This document shows, piece after piece, positions 37,068 through 49,869 of a stretch of DNA of 64,000 nt. The position numbers were made by a program, and so were the translations under genes. Below the pieces are notes generated by a model, which did no database searches, was not told where the DNA came from, and saw nothing but the letters and a program-made list of their open reading frames with translations. The DNA lies in contig CM060324.1 in the NCBI GenBank assembly GCA_030674155.1, positions 52,128,036 to 52,192,035 on the forward strand. Reading direction: 5' to 3'. Position 1 is the stretch's first letter. Every line of letters begins with the position of its first letter. Origin of the DNA: Stramonita haemastoma. Its lineage: Eukaryota; Mollusca; Gastropoda; Neogastropoda; Muricidae.

Positions 37068-37893
37068 ACCGCGCAAGCGTGCGTACCCGCACGCAAGCTC
37101 GTGTGTGCATGTGCGCGTTTGAAGTACTGTCACGTCAAAACTGCCCACCTACATTTTGAAGTTAAAAATCTATGTCCACAAAAGACATTCACCATTGGGA
37201 GTCTTTAGCATGTAGGTATACATAGAATGGAAAATATCACTAACCATTGTATGGAATGAAACCATCTGCACGCAGATTATCACCTCCAGTGGATTCCGAA
37301 CTTGTGGGAAGAGGGCAAAGCAGACCAACTGGCGGTACAAATCAAGGCACTCTCAAATGAAAACATGAGTTCGTGTTCAAATCATAACCGGAACGGTTTT
37401 CTGCGCATGTCACTTACAAGGGTCGGATAACTCTGCGGTCAATTGGCAGTAGGCAGCTAGTTCTATATTTGGCCAAAAAGCCACGAGCTTTGACAAATTG
37501 GAATTTTTCCAACAGGATACTTGCAAAATTGCGAGTACAATAAACGTGCAGGCATTTGATTCATACACTTTTTTTTCTCAAAAAAACGCATCCCCTTTAT
37601 TCTGTTAACCTTTATACGTTTTTCTGATTTTTGGTAATACTTTCATTACTTGTCTGTTAGTTGTGCACATGAAAGTGGAGAGGAGGGGGGGGGGTGTGGA
37701 GTAGAGTGGGAGGGGAAAGTAGAAGGGGAGAGGGAGGGGTGTTCTGCCTGACTCCCTTTAGTAGAAAAATCCAGTTTACATAATTTTTTTTTCTTTCATG
37801 ATTTCGATGATCAGGAGAGATTACCAACAGGCCCTCTGTCATATTATGCTGACCACAGAGCAAGCTTTAAGCAGCCAATCTTGACAATTCCCT
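37068..37893. other. Unassigned, possibly single-copy segment
   Basis: About 825 bp of mixed composition with a G-rich purine stretch at 37676-37740. No long coding frame, RNA or transposon motif was recognised. Confidence 0.5.
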
Positions 37894-38000
37894 ATGGATT
37901 GGTGGTCTAGAGGTAAGGTGCCTGCCTAGAAAGCAAAAAGTCTGGTTTGGGCCCAAAACTTTTCCCCCTTCCATTAAACCATGTTGTGGTCTGGGTGCTA

Positions 38001-38034
<34 letters not shown>

Positions 38035-38275
38035 GTGTTACACATAATAATTTAGTGCACATAAGAGAACCCACAGGAGCAAGAGGGTTACCCCTGGCAA
38101 AATTCTGCAGAGAAAAAACACTCTGAAAGTTGCAGATAGGAAAAAGAAAAAAAATTCATGGGTGGAGCTGCACTTGTGGAGACACGCTCTCCCCGGGAAG
38201 AGTAGCCCGAATTGCATCTGCTGTGAATTAAAGTGGTCTAAAATGAAATAAATAAAAATAAATAAAGGCCCTGAA
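37894..38275 (+). mobile_element. SINE-B copy with damaged head
   Basis: GGTGGTCTAGAGGTAAGGTG then CTGCCTAGAAAGC. About 25 bp including box B are missing before GTTTGGGCCC. The central CTAGTCTTTCAGATGAGACG and 3' CTGCACTTGTGGAGACACGC blocks are clear. It ends in AAATAAATAAAAATAAATAAA. Confidence 0.85.
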
Positions 38276-38356
38276 AGACTATTGACCAGCTTTTCTCCTT
38301 AAGACTCATCTTCCATCAAATCTTGGTAACATAACTCTGATTTTTTTTAAACCACT

Positions 38357-38470
38357 GAATGTCACAGCAGATTTCTTTGCCTGAAATTGGGGCTGCTCTC
38401 CCCAGGGAGAGAGAAGTGTCGCCACAAGCGCACCCGATTTGCTGCGTCCTTTTGGTAAAAAAAAAAGTAT
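38357..38470 (-). mobile_element. SINE-B 3' fragment, tail-to-tail with the previous copy
   Basis: GTCACAGCAGATTTCTTTGC, GGGCTGCTCTCCCCAGGGAG and GTCGCCACAAGCGC are the reverse complement of the SINE-B 3' block. About 80 bp separate it from the inverted copy at 37894-38275. Confidence 0.8.
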
Positions 38471-38569
38471 CAGATTTTATTTTCAGGTCTTCCAATGCAA
38501 AGTTTTTGGGTGTTGAACTTCTCAGTACATATTTGGGACATGCAAGTTTTCGGTAGGATTATTCATCTA

Positions 38570-39962
38570 ACCGCAGTATTTCGACTTCATATATATGCTG
38601 ATGACCTAGCATTACTATCAACAACCAAAGTAGGTCTTCAAACTAAATTGAATAAACTTCAAGAATACAGTTCAAACTGGGGCTTAAAGATAAACAAAAC
38701 CAAAACAAAGGTAATAGTCTTTACGAGATCACCACCTAAAATTCCCATACATTTTAAGTGTGGAGAGCATGTAATTGAAACAGTAGAAACTTACAAATAT
38801 CTAGGTGTCATCTTTCATCAGAATGGTAAGTTTCAAGCAACACAAGAACATTTAGTAAAACAAAGTAATAAAGCATTGTACGCCTTTAAAAGAGCAGTTC
38901 ATGGACAAAATTTAAAGACTACTATAATAATGCGTTTATTTGACTCATTAATAACTCCTGTTTTAACTTATGGAGCAGAAGTTTGGTTTCCTTTTTGTTT
39001 TCATGGGGAGACAGAATTTCATATTGATGAATTGTTCAAGACATGCTTATCAAATCAGTTTCTGTATGAAACTTTTCATATAAAATTTTGTAAACAAATA
39101 CTGGGAGTTCATAAAAAAAGCATTGGTACTACCCACTCTGGGTGAATTAGGAAGATTTCCACTGACTCTTAAAATCATATGCCAGATAATATCCTTTTGG
39201 ATTCATTTAACAGAATCAAAACCAAACTCTTATATTAGAATAGTATACGATTATTTGTATCAGACGAATACATGTGATAAATGGATCAATACAGTAAAAA
39301 ATATCCTTTACACAATTGGGTTTAAACATGTGTGGAAAAACCAGAGTACTTTTGATGTTCATTGGTTAAGTTATGCTGTTCAAAGAAAGCTTCAGACTAT
39401 GTATAAAACATTCAGGAACTACCAGAAAAAACAGTTTGCAAAACTAAAATTTTATGATTTTGTAACCAAGGAATACAGACTGGAACCATATCTTATTAAC
39501 TATGAAAACAAAACTCATAAAAATACTTTTTGTAAATTTCGCTTAAGCTGTCACGATTTAATGATAGAGAAAGGGAGACACCAAAATATGCCCAGAGAGG
39601 ACAGAAAATGTAAATTTTGTAACAAAATAGAAGATGAATTTCATGTACTCGATGAATGTGTGTTATATGATGAACTCAGAAACAATTTGTTATTCAAAGT
39701 TAAAACCAAAGACAAAGAACGTAAAAAACATATAGATAAGGTAAGCGACATAATCGCAGTTGATATATATCAAGCAGATATCATTAGATATGTGAATGAA
39801 TGTTTTGAGAAAAGAGAAAAAGAGGAGAAGAATGCAACATGTTTTTAGTGGACATCATTTTGGGCAGAAAGATAATTAAAACTGATGTTTGTTTTGTTGT
39901 GTCAAATAAGTCTGCATGACTTAAATGGCAATAAAATATTTTGAATCTTGAATCTTGAATCT
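38570..39962 (+). mobile_element. 5'-truncated LINE: RT second half and Zn-knuckle C-terminus
   Basis: Homology starts just before the catalytic YADD (38594-38605, LHIYADDLALL). It continues WGLKINKTKTKVIVFT, YKYLGVIF, VLTYGAEVWF and LGELGRFPLTLK, then a C-terminal CX2CX7HX4C motif (CKFC..H....C at 39609-39659). The frame shifts at an A7 run (39113-39119); six A would keep it open through to the stop at 39848. The 3' UTR is short (about 80 bp), with AATAAA and a (TTGAATC)3 tail at 39941-39961. CR1/Rex-like by motif, but the clade is not established. Endonuclease and the RT first half are missing, so it is inactive. Confidence 0.88.
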
Positions 39963-40140
39963 TGTGTCAATTGCTGATGCAAGAAAAGGTACACCAAGAG
40001 TAAGCTTGTATGCTTTACAATCTATACTCTGAAACTTCCTCAGTAAATATTTTGGAGCATTAGAAAAGACTTCTTGTCTATATGATAATTTTGATCTGAT
40101 TACTGATGTCCATAAATGTTTAAGGATTTGCATATCTTGC
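39963..40140 (-). mobile_element. LINE RT thumb fragment
   Basis: On the minus strand 40133-39963 encodes IRSKLSYRQEVFSNAPKYLL then QSIDCKAYKLTLGVPFLA, a motif set typical of the region after the catalytic domain in another LINE lineage. It meets the tail of the plus-strand LINE at 39962, so that LINE probably inserted here. Confidence 0.6.
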
Positions 40141-40528
40141 CTTTAATAGCATACTGCTTACAAATAATTTTCAGGAGAAATAAGCTTTTTCTTGCTTTAG
40201 TTAGATTGTACTAAGATGGGTATTTCATATCAACTTTGATGTAAGAAATACACCTAAACATTGTTGTAAAGAAACACACGACAGACAACCTTCACCAATA
40301 ACCACAATGAGACATACAAAGGAAAGAAACATCATTTAAAAAAAAAAAAAGCACAATAAAATATTAAAGAATGAATTGCCACCGAATGGTCTAAGAGAGA
40401 GAACTAGCGCATAGGATACCCAATGTACGGTTGTTTCCCTTACACTGTATATTCAGTTCAGCTGCAACCTGTTAGCAACAATAACAAAATGATGATAATG
40501 GTTGTGTGATCGTTCAAAATTAAAGATG

Positions 40529-40534
<6 letters not shown>
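40141..40534. other. Unassigned segment ending in a retroposon-like tail
   Basis: No coding signal. The last part resembles a retroposon 3' end, since AAATTAAAGATGTT is followed by (TTGA)n at 40533-40562. Confidence 0.5.
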
Positions 40535-40563
<29 letters not shown>

Positions 40564-40727
40564 CACACACACACACACACACACACAAGAAAACTCCTCT
40601 CACACACACACACACAAACTCACATACACCACACACACACACACACACACACAACACACAACACTCACAACACACACACACACACACACACACAACACAC
40701 CACACACACACACACACACACACCACA

Positions 40728-40777
<50 letters not shown>

Positions 40778-40795
40778 CTCACACACACACATACA

Positions 40796-40851
<56 letters not shown>

Positions 40852-40855
40852 CACA
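40533..40855. repeat. (TTGA)n then (CA)n microsatellite
   Basis: About 30 bp of TTGA followed by about 290 bp of CA with AACTC and ACACC variants. Poly His-Thr frames are artefacts. Confidence 0.96.
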
Positions 40856-41760
40856 TTCCATCTTTTCTGGCTCACATTCTAAAATAAGGTACACAAAAGA
40901 TTCTGGGTCATCGAAGACATTGCTCTTTTGGATCAAGCTTAATCGTCTCAAGACATCCACTCACACAGTCGATCTGCCATGAGTATTTGATGAAATGGTG
41001 TGCATATTTTGATAATCGAGGATTGTACTTCACAAAAGAAACATGGTGAGAAGTGTCAATGGTACAATTTAGTTAACACAAAATTGTAAAAGCCAAATGC
41101 CAGCAGGATTCCACTGTGAGCTAGCCCATTCCGCTTCACAGGGGTGAAAGTAAGGCCGCAGGACGCCTGGCATGCAACTGGCATACTGTTTATGGAAGCT
41201 GTTTCCCCTGCCCACTATTGGGATGGTCTCCTAAACTCCCGGTCAGCTAAATTTAGAACGTGGCAGCAAGGCCAGAACAGTGTTTTGGGTAGGGATAAAT
41301 AACGCTTTATATCAAGAGTTGCCCAAGATTCCCAACTTGGCCTCCAACAGATTTCAAATAAAGACATATCAAAGTTTCAGAATCCGTTAAAAAACCTAAT
41401 ATATATCACAACACAAAGTTTATCGAATTTACAATACCTCATGCTCCGACTATATTGGCAGAGTGTGTGTGCCTATACAAAGGGCCAGGCTGAACACTAA
41501 AAAAAAAAAAATAAAGATCTACATCAATCCTACACACAGACGAAAAAGTACTTACTGTCTGATGTACTGCAAGAATGTTTAGATTCAACACACTACCCAA
41601 GCAGCAAACAACACTGTGTGCAGATGTTTATCAGGGGAGGGGATGGAGAGAGCTCCAGCTGCTGTTGATGGTAGCAGGGCACGGCAAACTGAAAACATGG
41701 TGGCCAGGGGACAGGGAGGGTAGGGGATGAGGATTTCCCGCACTTTTAGATAGGTTTATA
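40856..41760. other. Unassigned segment with a 54-codon minus-strand frame
   Basis: On the minus strand 41072-40908 is open (including TSHHVSFVKYNPRLSKYAHH and ETIKLDPKEQCLR) and has a natural-looking composition. An overlapping frame into the CA tract encodes KSNVFDDPESFVYLILECEP. Either could be a decayed exon or LINE piece, and no family is recognised. The rest (41080-41760) shows nothing. Confidence 0.35.
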
Positions 41761-42056
41761 AGGGCAGAGCTGTTTGCAAGGAGTTTTTATATACAGTGCC
41801 AATTCTGTGTTGGTGGTGCGCCTTTCTGATTGGTGGTGATTTCAGTAGGGTGTGTGTTGTGTGTGTGTGTGTGTGTGTTGTGTGTTGTGTCACATCTTTC
41901 GAAGTGGGACTTATACTTATGCATGGGCGGGTGTGTACGCGTCCGCGTGTGCATGCGGTCGCTAGTGTATATGTGTGCGATATTTTTGTGTTTGCCCCTG
42001 TGGCGGAGACCCTACACTTTCTGCATACTACAGAGCACACACCCTCCCATGAATAA
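41761..42056 (+). repeat. Plus-oriented satellite A piece at the inversion junction
   Basis: CACATCTTTCGAAGTGGGAC, TATGCATGGGCGGGTGTGTA and GGCGGAGACCCTACACTTTC match satellite A in the plus orientation, with a TG tract at 41848-41890. At about 42030 the orientation changes and the 402-bp array starts reversed. Confidence 0.75.
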
Positions 42057-45000
42057 GAGCTAAAGAAGGAGAAGCATTGTGACGCAAACGCCGTTTTCGG
42101 GACCTTGCCGCCCGCACTTTTCCGCCCTTCCAGAGCCCAAAGTACTACGACCGTATTCTACACTATGCAGACAAACTGGACAACCACTTTGGATGTGTGT
42201 GGCGCTGGAATTGTGGCGACACCACGGCCCGGAAGATGGCAACCCCGCTTGTGCAGAGCCAAGTTTGGCGCCTAGAAACAGAGTACAGTGCACGCAAAAA
42301 TCACCCCTACAGCACCATCCAATAATAATTTCATAACAATATCATGCACCACAGTAATCTGGGGGGTCCCCTCCACACGCACAAACACAAAAAACCGCAC
42401 ACACAAACACCGGCGAACGCACTCACGCGCGCATGCATATCCACCCTCCCATGAATAAGAGCTAAAGAAGGAGAAGCACTGTGACGCAAACGCCGTTTTC
42501 GGGACCTTGCCGCCCGCACTTTTCCGCCCTTCCAGAGCCCAAAGTACTACGACCGTATTCTACACTATGCAGACAAACTGGACAACCACTTTGGATGTGT
42601 GTGGCGCTGGAATTGTGGCGACACCACGGCCCGGAAGATGGCAACCCCGCTTGTGCAGAGCCAAGTTTGGCGCCTAGAAACAGAGTACAGTGCACGCAAA
42701 AATCACCCCTACAGCACCATCCAATAATAATTTCATAACAATATCATGCACCACAGTAATCTGGGGGGTCCCCTCCACACGCACAAACACAAAAAACCGC
42801 ACACACAAACACCGGCGAACGCACTCACGCGCGCATGCATATCCACCCTCCCATGAATAAGAGCTAAAGAAGGAGAAGCACTGTGACGCAAACGCCGTTT
42901 TCGGGACCTTGCCGCCCGCACTTTTCCGCCCTTCCAGAGCCCAAAGTACTACGACCGTATTCTACACTATGCAGACAAACTGGACAACCACTTTGTGTGT
43001 GTGGCGCTGGAATTGTGGCGACACCACGGCCCGGAAGATGGCAACCCCGCTTGTGCAGAGCCAAGTTTGGCGCCTAGAAACAGAGTACAGTGCACGCAAA
43101 AATCACCCCTACAGCACCATCCAATAATAATTTCATAACAATATCATGCACCACAGTAATCTGGGGGGTCCCCTCCACACGCACAAACACAAAAAACCGC
43201 ACACACAAACACCGGCGAACGCACTCACGCGCGCATGCATATCCACCCTCCCATGAATAAGAGCTAAAGAAGGAGAAGCACTGTGACGCAAACGCCGTTT
43301 TCGGGACCTTGCCGCCCGCACTTTTCCGCCCTTCCAGAGCCCAAAGTACTACGACCGTATTCTACACTATGCAGACAAACTGGACAACCACTTTGGATGT
43401 GTGTGGCGCTGGAATTGTGGCGACACCACGGCCCGGAAGATGGCAACCCCGCTTGTGCAGAGCCAAGTTTGGCGCCTAGAAACAGAGTACAGTGCACGCA
43501 AAAATCACCCCTACAGCACCATCCAATAATAATTTCATAACAATATCATGCACCACAGTAATCTGGGGGGTCCCCTCCACACGCACAAACACAAAAAACC
43601 GCACACACAAACACCGGCGAACGCACTCACGCGCGCATGCATATCCACCCTCCCATGAATAAGAGCTAAAGAAGGAGAAGCACTGTGACGCAAACGCCGT
43701 TTTCGGGACCTTGCCGCCCGCACTTTTCCGCCCTTCCAGAGCCCAAAGTACTACGACCGTATTCTACACTATGAGACAAACTGGACAACCACTTGGATGT
43801 GTGTGGCGCTGGAATTGTGGCGACACACGGCCCGGAAGATGGCAACCCCGCTTGTGCAGAGCCAAGTTTGGCGCCTAGAAACAGAGTACAGTGCACGCAA
43901 AAATCACCCCTACAGCACCATCCAATAATAATTCATAACAATATCATGCACCACAGTAATCTGGGGGGTCCCCTCCACACGCACAAACACAAAAACCGCA
44001 CACACAAACACCGGCGAACGCACTCACGCGCGCATGCATATCCACCCTCCCATGAATAAGACTAAAGAAGGAGAAGCATGTGACGCAACGCCGTTTTCGG
44101 GACCTTGCCGCCCGCACTTTTCCGCCCTTCCAGAGCCAAAGTACTACGACCGTATTCTACACTATGCAGACAAACTGGACAACCACTTTGGTGTGTGTGG
44201 CGCTGGAATTGTGGCGACACCACGGCCGGAAGATGGCAACCCCGCTTGTGCAGAGCCAAGTTTGGGCCTAGAAACAGAGTACAGTGCACGCAAAAATCAC
44301 CCCTACAGCACATCCAATAATAATTCATAACAATATCATGCACCACAGTAATCTGGGGGGTCCCCTCACACGCACAACACAAAAAACGCCACACAAACAC
44401 GGCGAACGCACTCACGCGCGCATGCATATCCACCTCCATGAATAAGAGCTAAAGAAGGAGAAGCATGTGACGCAAACGCCGTTTTCGGGACCTTGCCGCC
44501 CGCACTTTTCCGCCTTCAGAGCCCAAAGTACTAGACCGTATTCTACACATGCAGAAAACTGACAACCACTTTGGTGTGTGTGGCGCTGGAATTGTGGCGA
44601 CACCACGGCCGGAAGATGCAACCCCGCTTGTCAGAGCCAGTTTGGCGCTAGAACAGAGTACAGTGCACGCAAAAATACCCTACAGCACATCCAATAATAA
44701 TTTCATAACATATCATGCACCACAGTAATCTGGGGGGTCCCTCCACACGCACAAACACAAAAAACCGCCACACAAACACCGGCGAACGCACTCACGCGCG
44801 CATGCTATCCACCCTCCCATGAATAAGAGCTAAAGAAGGAGAAGCACTGTGACGCAAACGCCGTTTTGGACCATTTCGCCTTCAGAGCCCAAGTTACGAC
44901 CGTTCTACACTATGCAGACAAATGGACACCACTTGGATGTGTGTGGCGCTGGAATTGTGCGACACCACGCCCGGAGATGGCAACCGCTTGTGCAGAGCAA

Positions 45001-48000
45001 GTTGCGCCTAACAGAGTACTGACGCAAAATCACCTACAGACCTCCAATAATATTTTACAATTCATGACCACGTAATGGGGGGTCCTCCACAGCAACACAA
45101 AAAAGCACACAAACACCGGCGAACGCACTCACGCGCGCATGCATATCCATCCATAATAAGAGCTAAGAAGGGAAGCATGTGACGCAAGCGTTTTCGGGAC
45201 CTTGCGCCACTTTTCCGCCTTCAGAGCCAAGTATACGCGTATTCTACTATGCAGACAAACTGGACAACATTGGATGTGTGTGCGCGGAATTGGGCGACAC
45301 CGGCCGGAAGATGGCACCGCTTGTGCAGAGCAAGTTTGGCGCTAAAAGTACGTGCCGCAAAATCACCCTACAGACCATCCAATAATAATTTCATAACAAT
45401 ATCATGCACACTAATCGGGGGTCCCCACACGCACAAAACAAAAACCGCACACAAACACCGGCGAACGCACTCAGCGCGCATGCATATCACCTCCATGAAG
45501 AGCAAAGAAGGAGAAGCCTGTGACGCAAACGCCGTTTTCGGGACCTTGCCGCCCGCACTTTTCCGCCTTCCAGAGCCCAAAGTACTACGACCGTATTCTA
45601 CACTATGCAGACAAACTGGACAACCACTTTGGATGTGTGTGGCGCTGGAATTGTGGCGACACACGGCCCGGAAGATGGCAACCCCGCTTGTGCAGAGCCA
45701 AGTTTGGCGCCTAGAAACAGAGTACAGTGCACGCAAAAATCACCCCTACAGCACCATCCAATAATAATTTCATAACAATATCATGCACCACAGTAATCTG
45801 GGGGGTCCCCTCCACACGCACAAACACAAAAAACCGCCACAACAAACACCGGCGAACGCACTCACGCGCGCATGCATATCCACCCTCCCATGAATAAGAG
45901 CTAAAGAAGGAGAAGCATGTGACGCAAACGCCGTTTTCGGGACCTTGCCGCCCGCACTTTTCCGCCCTTCCAGAGCCCAAAGTACTACGACCGTATTCTA
46001 CACTATGCAGACAAACTGGACAACCACTTGGATGTGTGTGGCGCTGAATTGTGGCGACACCACGGCCCGGAAGATGGCAACCCCGCTTGTGCAGAGCCAA
46101 GTTTGGCGCCTAGAAACAGAGTACAGTGCACGCAAAATCACCCCTACAGCACCATCCAATAATAATTTCATAACAATATCATGCACCACAGTAATCTGGG
46201 GGTCCCCTCCACACGCACAAACACAAAAAACCGCACACACAAACACCGGCGACGCACTCACGCGCGCATGCATATCCACCCTCCCATGAATAAGAGCTAA
46301 AGAAGGAGAACATGTGACGCAAACGCCGTTTTCGGACCTTGCCGCCCGCACTTTTCCGCCCTTCCAGAGCCCAAAGTACTACGACCGTATTCTACACTAT
46401 GCAGACAAACTGACAACCACTTGGATGTGTGTGGCGCTGAATTGTGGCGACACACGGCCCGGAAGATGGCAACCCCGCTTGTGCAGAGCCAAGTTTGGCG
46501 CCTAGAAACAGAGTACAGTGCACGCAAAAATCACCCCTACAGCACCATCCAATAATAATTTCATAACAATATCATGCACCACAGTAATCTGGGGGGTCCC
46601 CTCCACACGCACAAACACAAAAAACCGCACACACAAACACCGCGAACGCACTCACGCGCGCATGCATATCCACCCTCCCATGAATAAGAGCTAAAAAGGA
46701 GAAGCATGTGACGCAAACGCCGTTTTCGGGACCTTGCCGCCCGCACTTTTCCGCCCTTCCAGAGCCCAAAGTACTACGACCGTATTCTACACTATGCAGA
46801 CAAACTGGACAACCACTTTGGATTGTGTGTGGCGCTGGAATTGGGCGACACACGCCCGGAAGATGGCAACCCCGCTTGTGCAGAGCCAAGTTTGGCGCCT
46901 AGAAACAGAGTACAGTGCACGCAAAAATCACCCCTACAGCACCATCCAATAATAATTTCATAACAAATCATGCACCACAGTAATCTGGGGGGTCCCCTCC
47001 ACACGCACAAACACAAAAAACCGCACACACAAACACCGGCGAACGCACTCACCGCGCGCATGCATATCCACCCTCCCAGAATAAGAGCTAAAGAAGGAGA
47101 AGCATTGTGACGCAAACGCCGTTTTCGGGACCTTGCCGCCCGCACTTTTCCGCCCTTCCAGAGCCCAAAGTACTACGACCGTATTCTACACTATGCAGAC
47201 AAACTGGACAACCACTTTGGATGTGTGTGGCGCTGGAATTGTGGCGACACCACGGCCCGGAAGATGGCAACCCCGCTTGTGCAGAGCCAAGTTTGGCGCC
47301 TAGAAACAGAGTACAGTGCACGCAAAATCACCCCTACAGCACCATCCAATAATAATTTCATAACAATATCATGCACCACAGTAATCTGGGGGTCCCCTCC
47401 ACAGCACAAACACAAAAAACCGCCACACAAACACCGCGAACGCACTCACGCGCGCATGCATATCCACCCTCCATGAATAAGAGCTAAAGAAGGAGAAGCA
47501 TGTGACGCAAACGCCGTTTTCGGACCTTGCGCCCGCACTTTTCCGCCCTTCCAGAGCCCAAAGTACTACGACCGTATTCTACACTATGCAGACAAACTGG
47601 ACAACCACTTTGGATGTGTGTGGCGCTGGAATTGTGGCGACACCACGGCCGGAAGATGGCAACCCGCTTGTCGAGCAAGTTTGGCGCCTAGAAACAGAGT
47701 ACAGTGCACGCAAAAATCACCCTACAGCACCATCCAATAATAATTTCATAACAATATCATGCACCACAGTAACTGGGGGGTCCCTCCACAGCACAAACAC
47801 AAAAACCGCACAACAAACACCGGCGAACGCACTCACGCGCGCATGCTATCCACCCTCCCATGAATAAGAGCTAAAGAAGGAGAAGCATGTGACGCAAACG
47901 CTTTTCGGACCTTCCGCCCGCACTTTTCCGCCTTCCAGACCCAAAGTACTACGACCGTATTCTACACTATGCAGACAAATGGACACACTTGGATGTGTGT

Positions 48001-49769
48001 GGCGCTGAATTGTGGCGACACACGGCCGAAGATGGCAACCCCGCTTGTCAGAGCCAAGTTTGGCGCCTAGAAACAGAGTACAGTGCACGCAAAAATCACC
48101 CCTACAGCACCATCATAATAATTTCATAACAATATCAGACACAGTAATCTGGGGGTCCCCCACACGCACAAACACAAAACCGCACACAAACACCGGCGAA
48201 CGCATCACGCGCGCATGCATATCCACCCTCCATAATAAGAGCTAAGAAGGAAAGCATGTGACGCAAACGCGTTTCGGACTTCCGCCCACTTTTCCGCCTT
48301 CAGACCAATACTACGACTAACTAGAGACAAAGACACCTTTGGATGTGGCTGGAATTGTGCGACACCACGCCCGGAGATGGCAACCCGTTGTCGACCAAGT
48401 TGGCCTAGAAAGTACAGTCCGCAAATCACCCTACACATCCAATAATAATTTCATAAATATCATGCACCACAGTATCTGGGTCCTCCAACCAAACACAAAA
48501 CGAACACAAACACCGGCGAACGCACTCACGCGCCATGTATCCACCCCTGAATAGACAAGAAGGAAAGCTGTGCAACGCCGTTTTCGGGACCTTGCCGCCC
48601 GCACTTTTCCGCCCTTCCAGAGCCCAAAGTACTACGACCGTATTCTACACTATGCAGACAAACTGGACAACCACTTTGGATGTGTGTGGCGCTGGAATTG
48701 TGGCGACACCACGGCCCGGAAGATGGCAACCCCGCTTGTGCAGAGCCAAGTTTGGCGCCTAGAAACAGAGTACAGTGCACGCAAAAATCACCCCTACAGC
48801 ACCATCCAATAATAATTTCATAACAATATCATGCACCACAGTAATCTGGGGGGTCCCCTCCACACGCACAAACACAAAAAACCGCACACACAAACACCGG
48901 CGAACGCACTCACGCGCGCATGCATATCCACCCTCCCATGAATAAGAGCTAAAGAAGGAGAAGCATTGTGACGCAAACGCCGTTTTCGGACCTTGCCGCC
49001 CGCACTTTTCCGCCCTTCCAGAGCCCAAAGTACTACGACCGTATTCTACACTATGCAGACAAACTGGACAACCACTTTGATGTGTGTGGCGCTGGAATTG
49101 TGGCGACACCACGGCCCGGAAGATGGCAACCCCGCTTGTGCAGAGCCAAGTTTGGCGCCTAGAAACAGAGTACAGTGCACGCAAAAATCACCCCTACAGC
49201 ACCATCCAATAATAATTTCATAACAATATCATGCACCACAGTAATCTGGGGGTCCCCTCCACACGCACAAACACAAAAAACCGCGCACACAAACACCGCG
49301 AACGCACTCACGCGCGCATGCATATCCACCCTCCCATGAATAAGAGCTAAAGAAGGAGAAGCATTGTGACGCCCGCCGTTTTTGGGGCCTTGCCCCCCGG
49401 GCCCCCACTTTTCCGCCCCTTTCCCGAGCCCAAAGTACTACGGGCCGTATTCTCCTTTTGCAGACAAAAAAGGACAAAACCTCTTTTTATGTGTGTGGCG
49501 CTGGAATTTTGGCGGGAAAAACGGCCCGGGGGATGGGAACCCCCGCTTTTTCAGAGCCCGTTTTTGGGGCCCCAGAAACAGAGGGACGTTTCACGCAAAA
49601 AACCCCTAAAAGAAACCCTCCAATTAAAAAATTTAAAAAACAAAATCAAGGGACCAAAAGGGAATCCGGGGGGGTTCCCCCCACACGCAAAAAACACAAA
49701 AAACCCCCACCAAAAACAGGCAACGCAAATCCGCGCGCATGCTTTTCCCCCCCCTTCCCTGAATTTAAA
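42057..49769 (-). repeat. Satellite block II: 402-bp tandem array, about 20 monomers
   Basis: Monomers begin (GAGCTAAAGAAGGAGAAGCA) at 42057, 42459, 42861, 43261, 43663, ~44060, 44446, 44827, 45160, 45500, 45898, 46294, 46688, 47085, 47481, 47868, 48239, ~48552, 48946 and 49344. The first five are virtually identical. They are related to satellite A of blocks I and III (TTGCACAGTTACAGAGCCCA corresponds to TTCCGCCCTTCCAGAGCCCA). Lengths fall in steps (402 to 333, then 398 to 313) through single-base deletions. The last monomer (49344-49769) has stretched homopolymers before the gap. The recurring 85-codon frame (for example 42079-42336) is a by-product of monomer identity and breaks in deleted copies. 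Confidence 0.95.
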
Positions 49770-49869
49770 NNNNNNNNNNNNNNNNNNNNNNNNNNNNNNN
49801 NNNNNNNNNNNNNNNNNNNNNNNNNNNNNNNNNNNNNNNNNNNNNNNNNNNNNNNNNNNNNNNNNNNNN
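49770..49869. other. Assembly gap (100 N)
   Basis: Exactly 100 N, a conventional placeholder for a gap of unknown size. The satellite array therefore has an unknown true length. Confidence 0.99.

Noticed and set aside
42079..42336. 85-codon frame repeated identically in the 402-bp array
   Set aside because: Identity follows from DNA identity of monomers. The frame breaks in deleted copies, there is no synonymous-site pattern, and the opposite strand is equally open.
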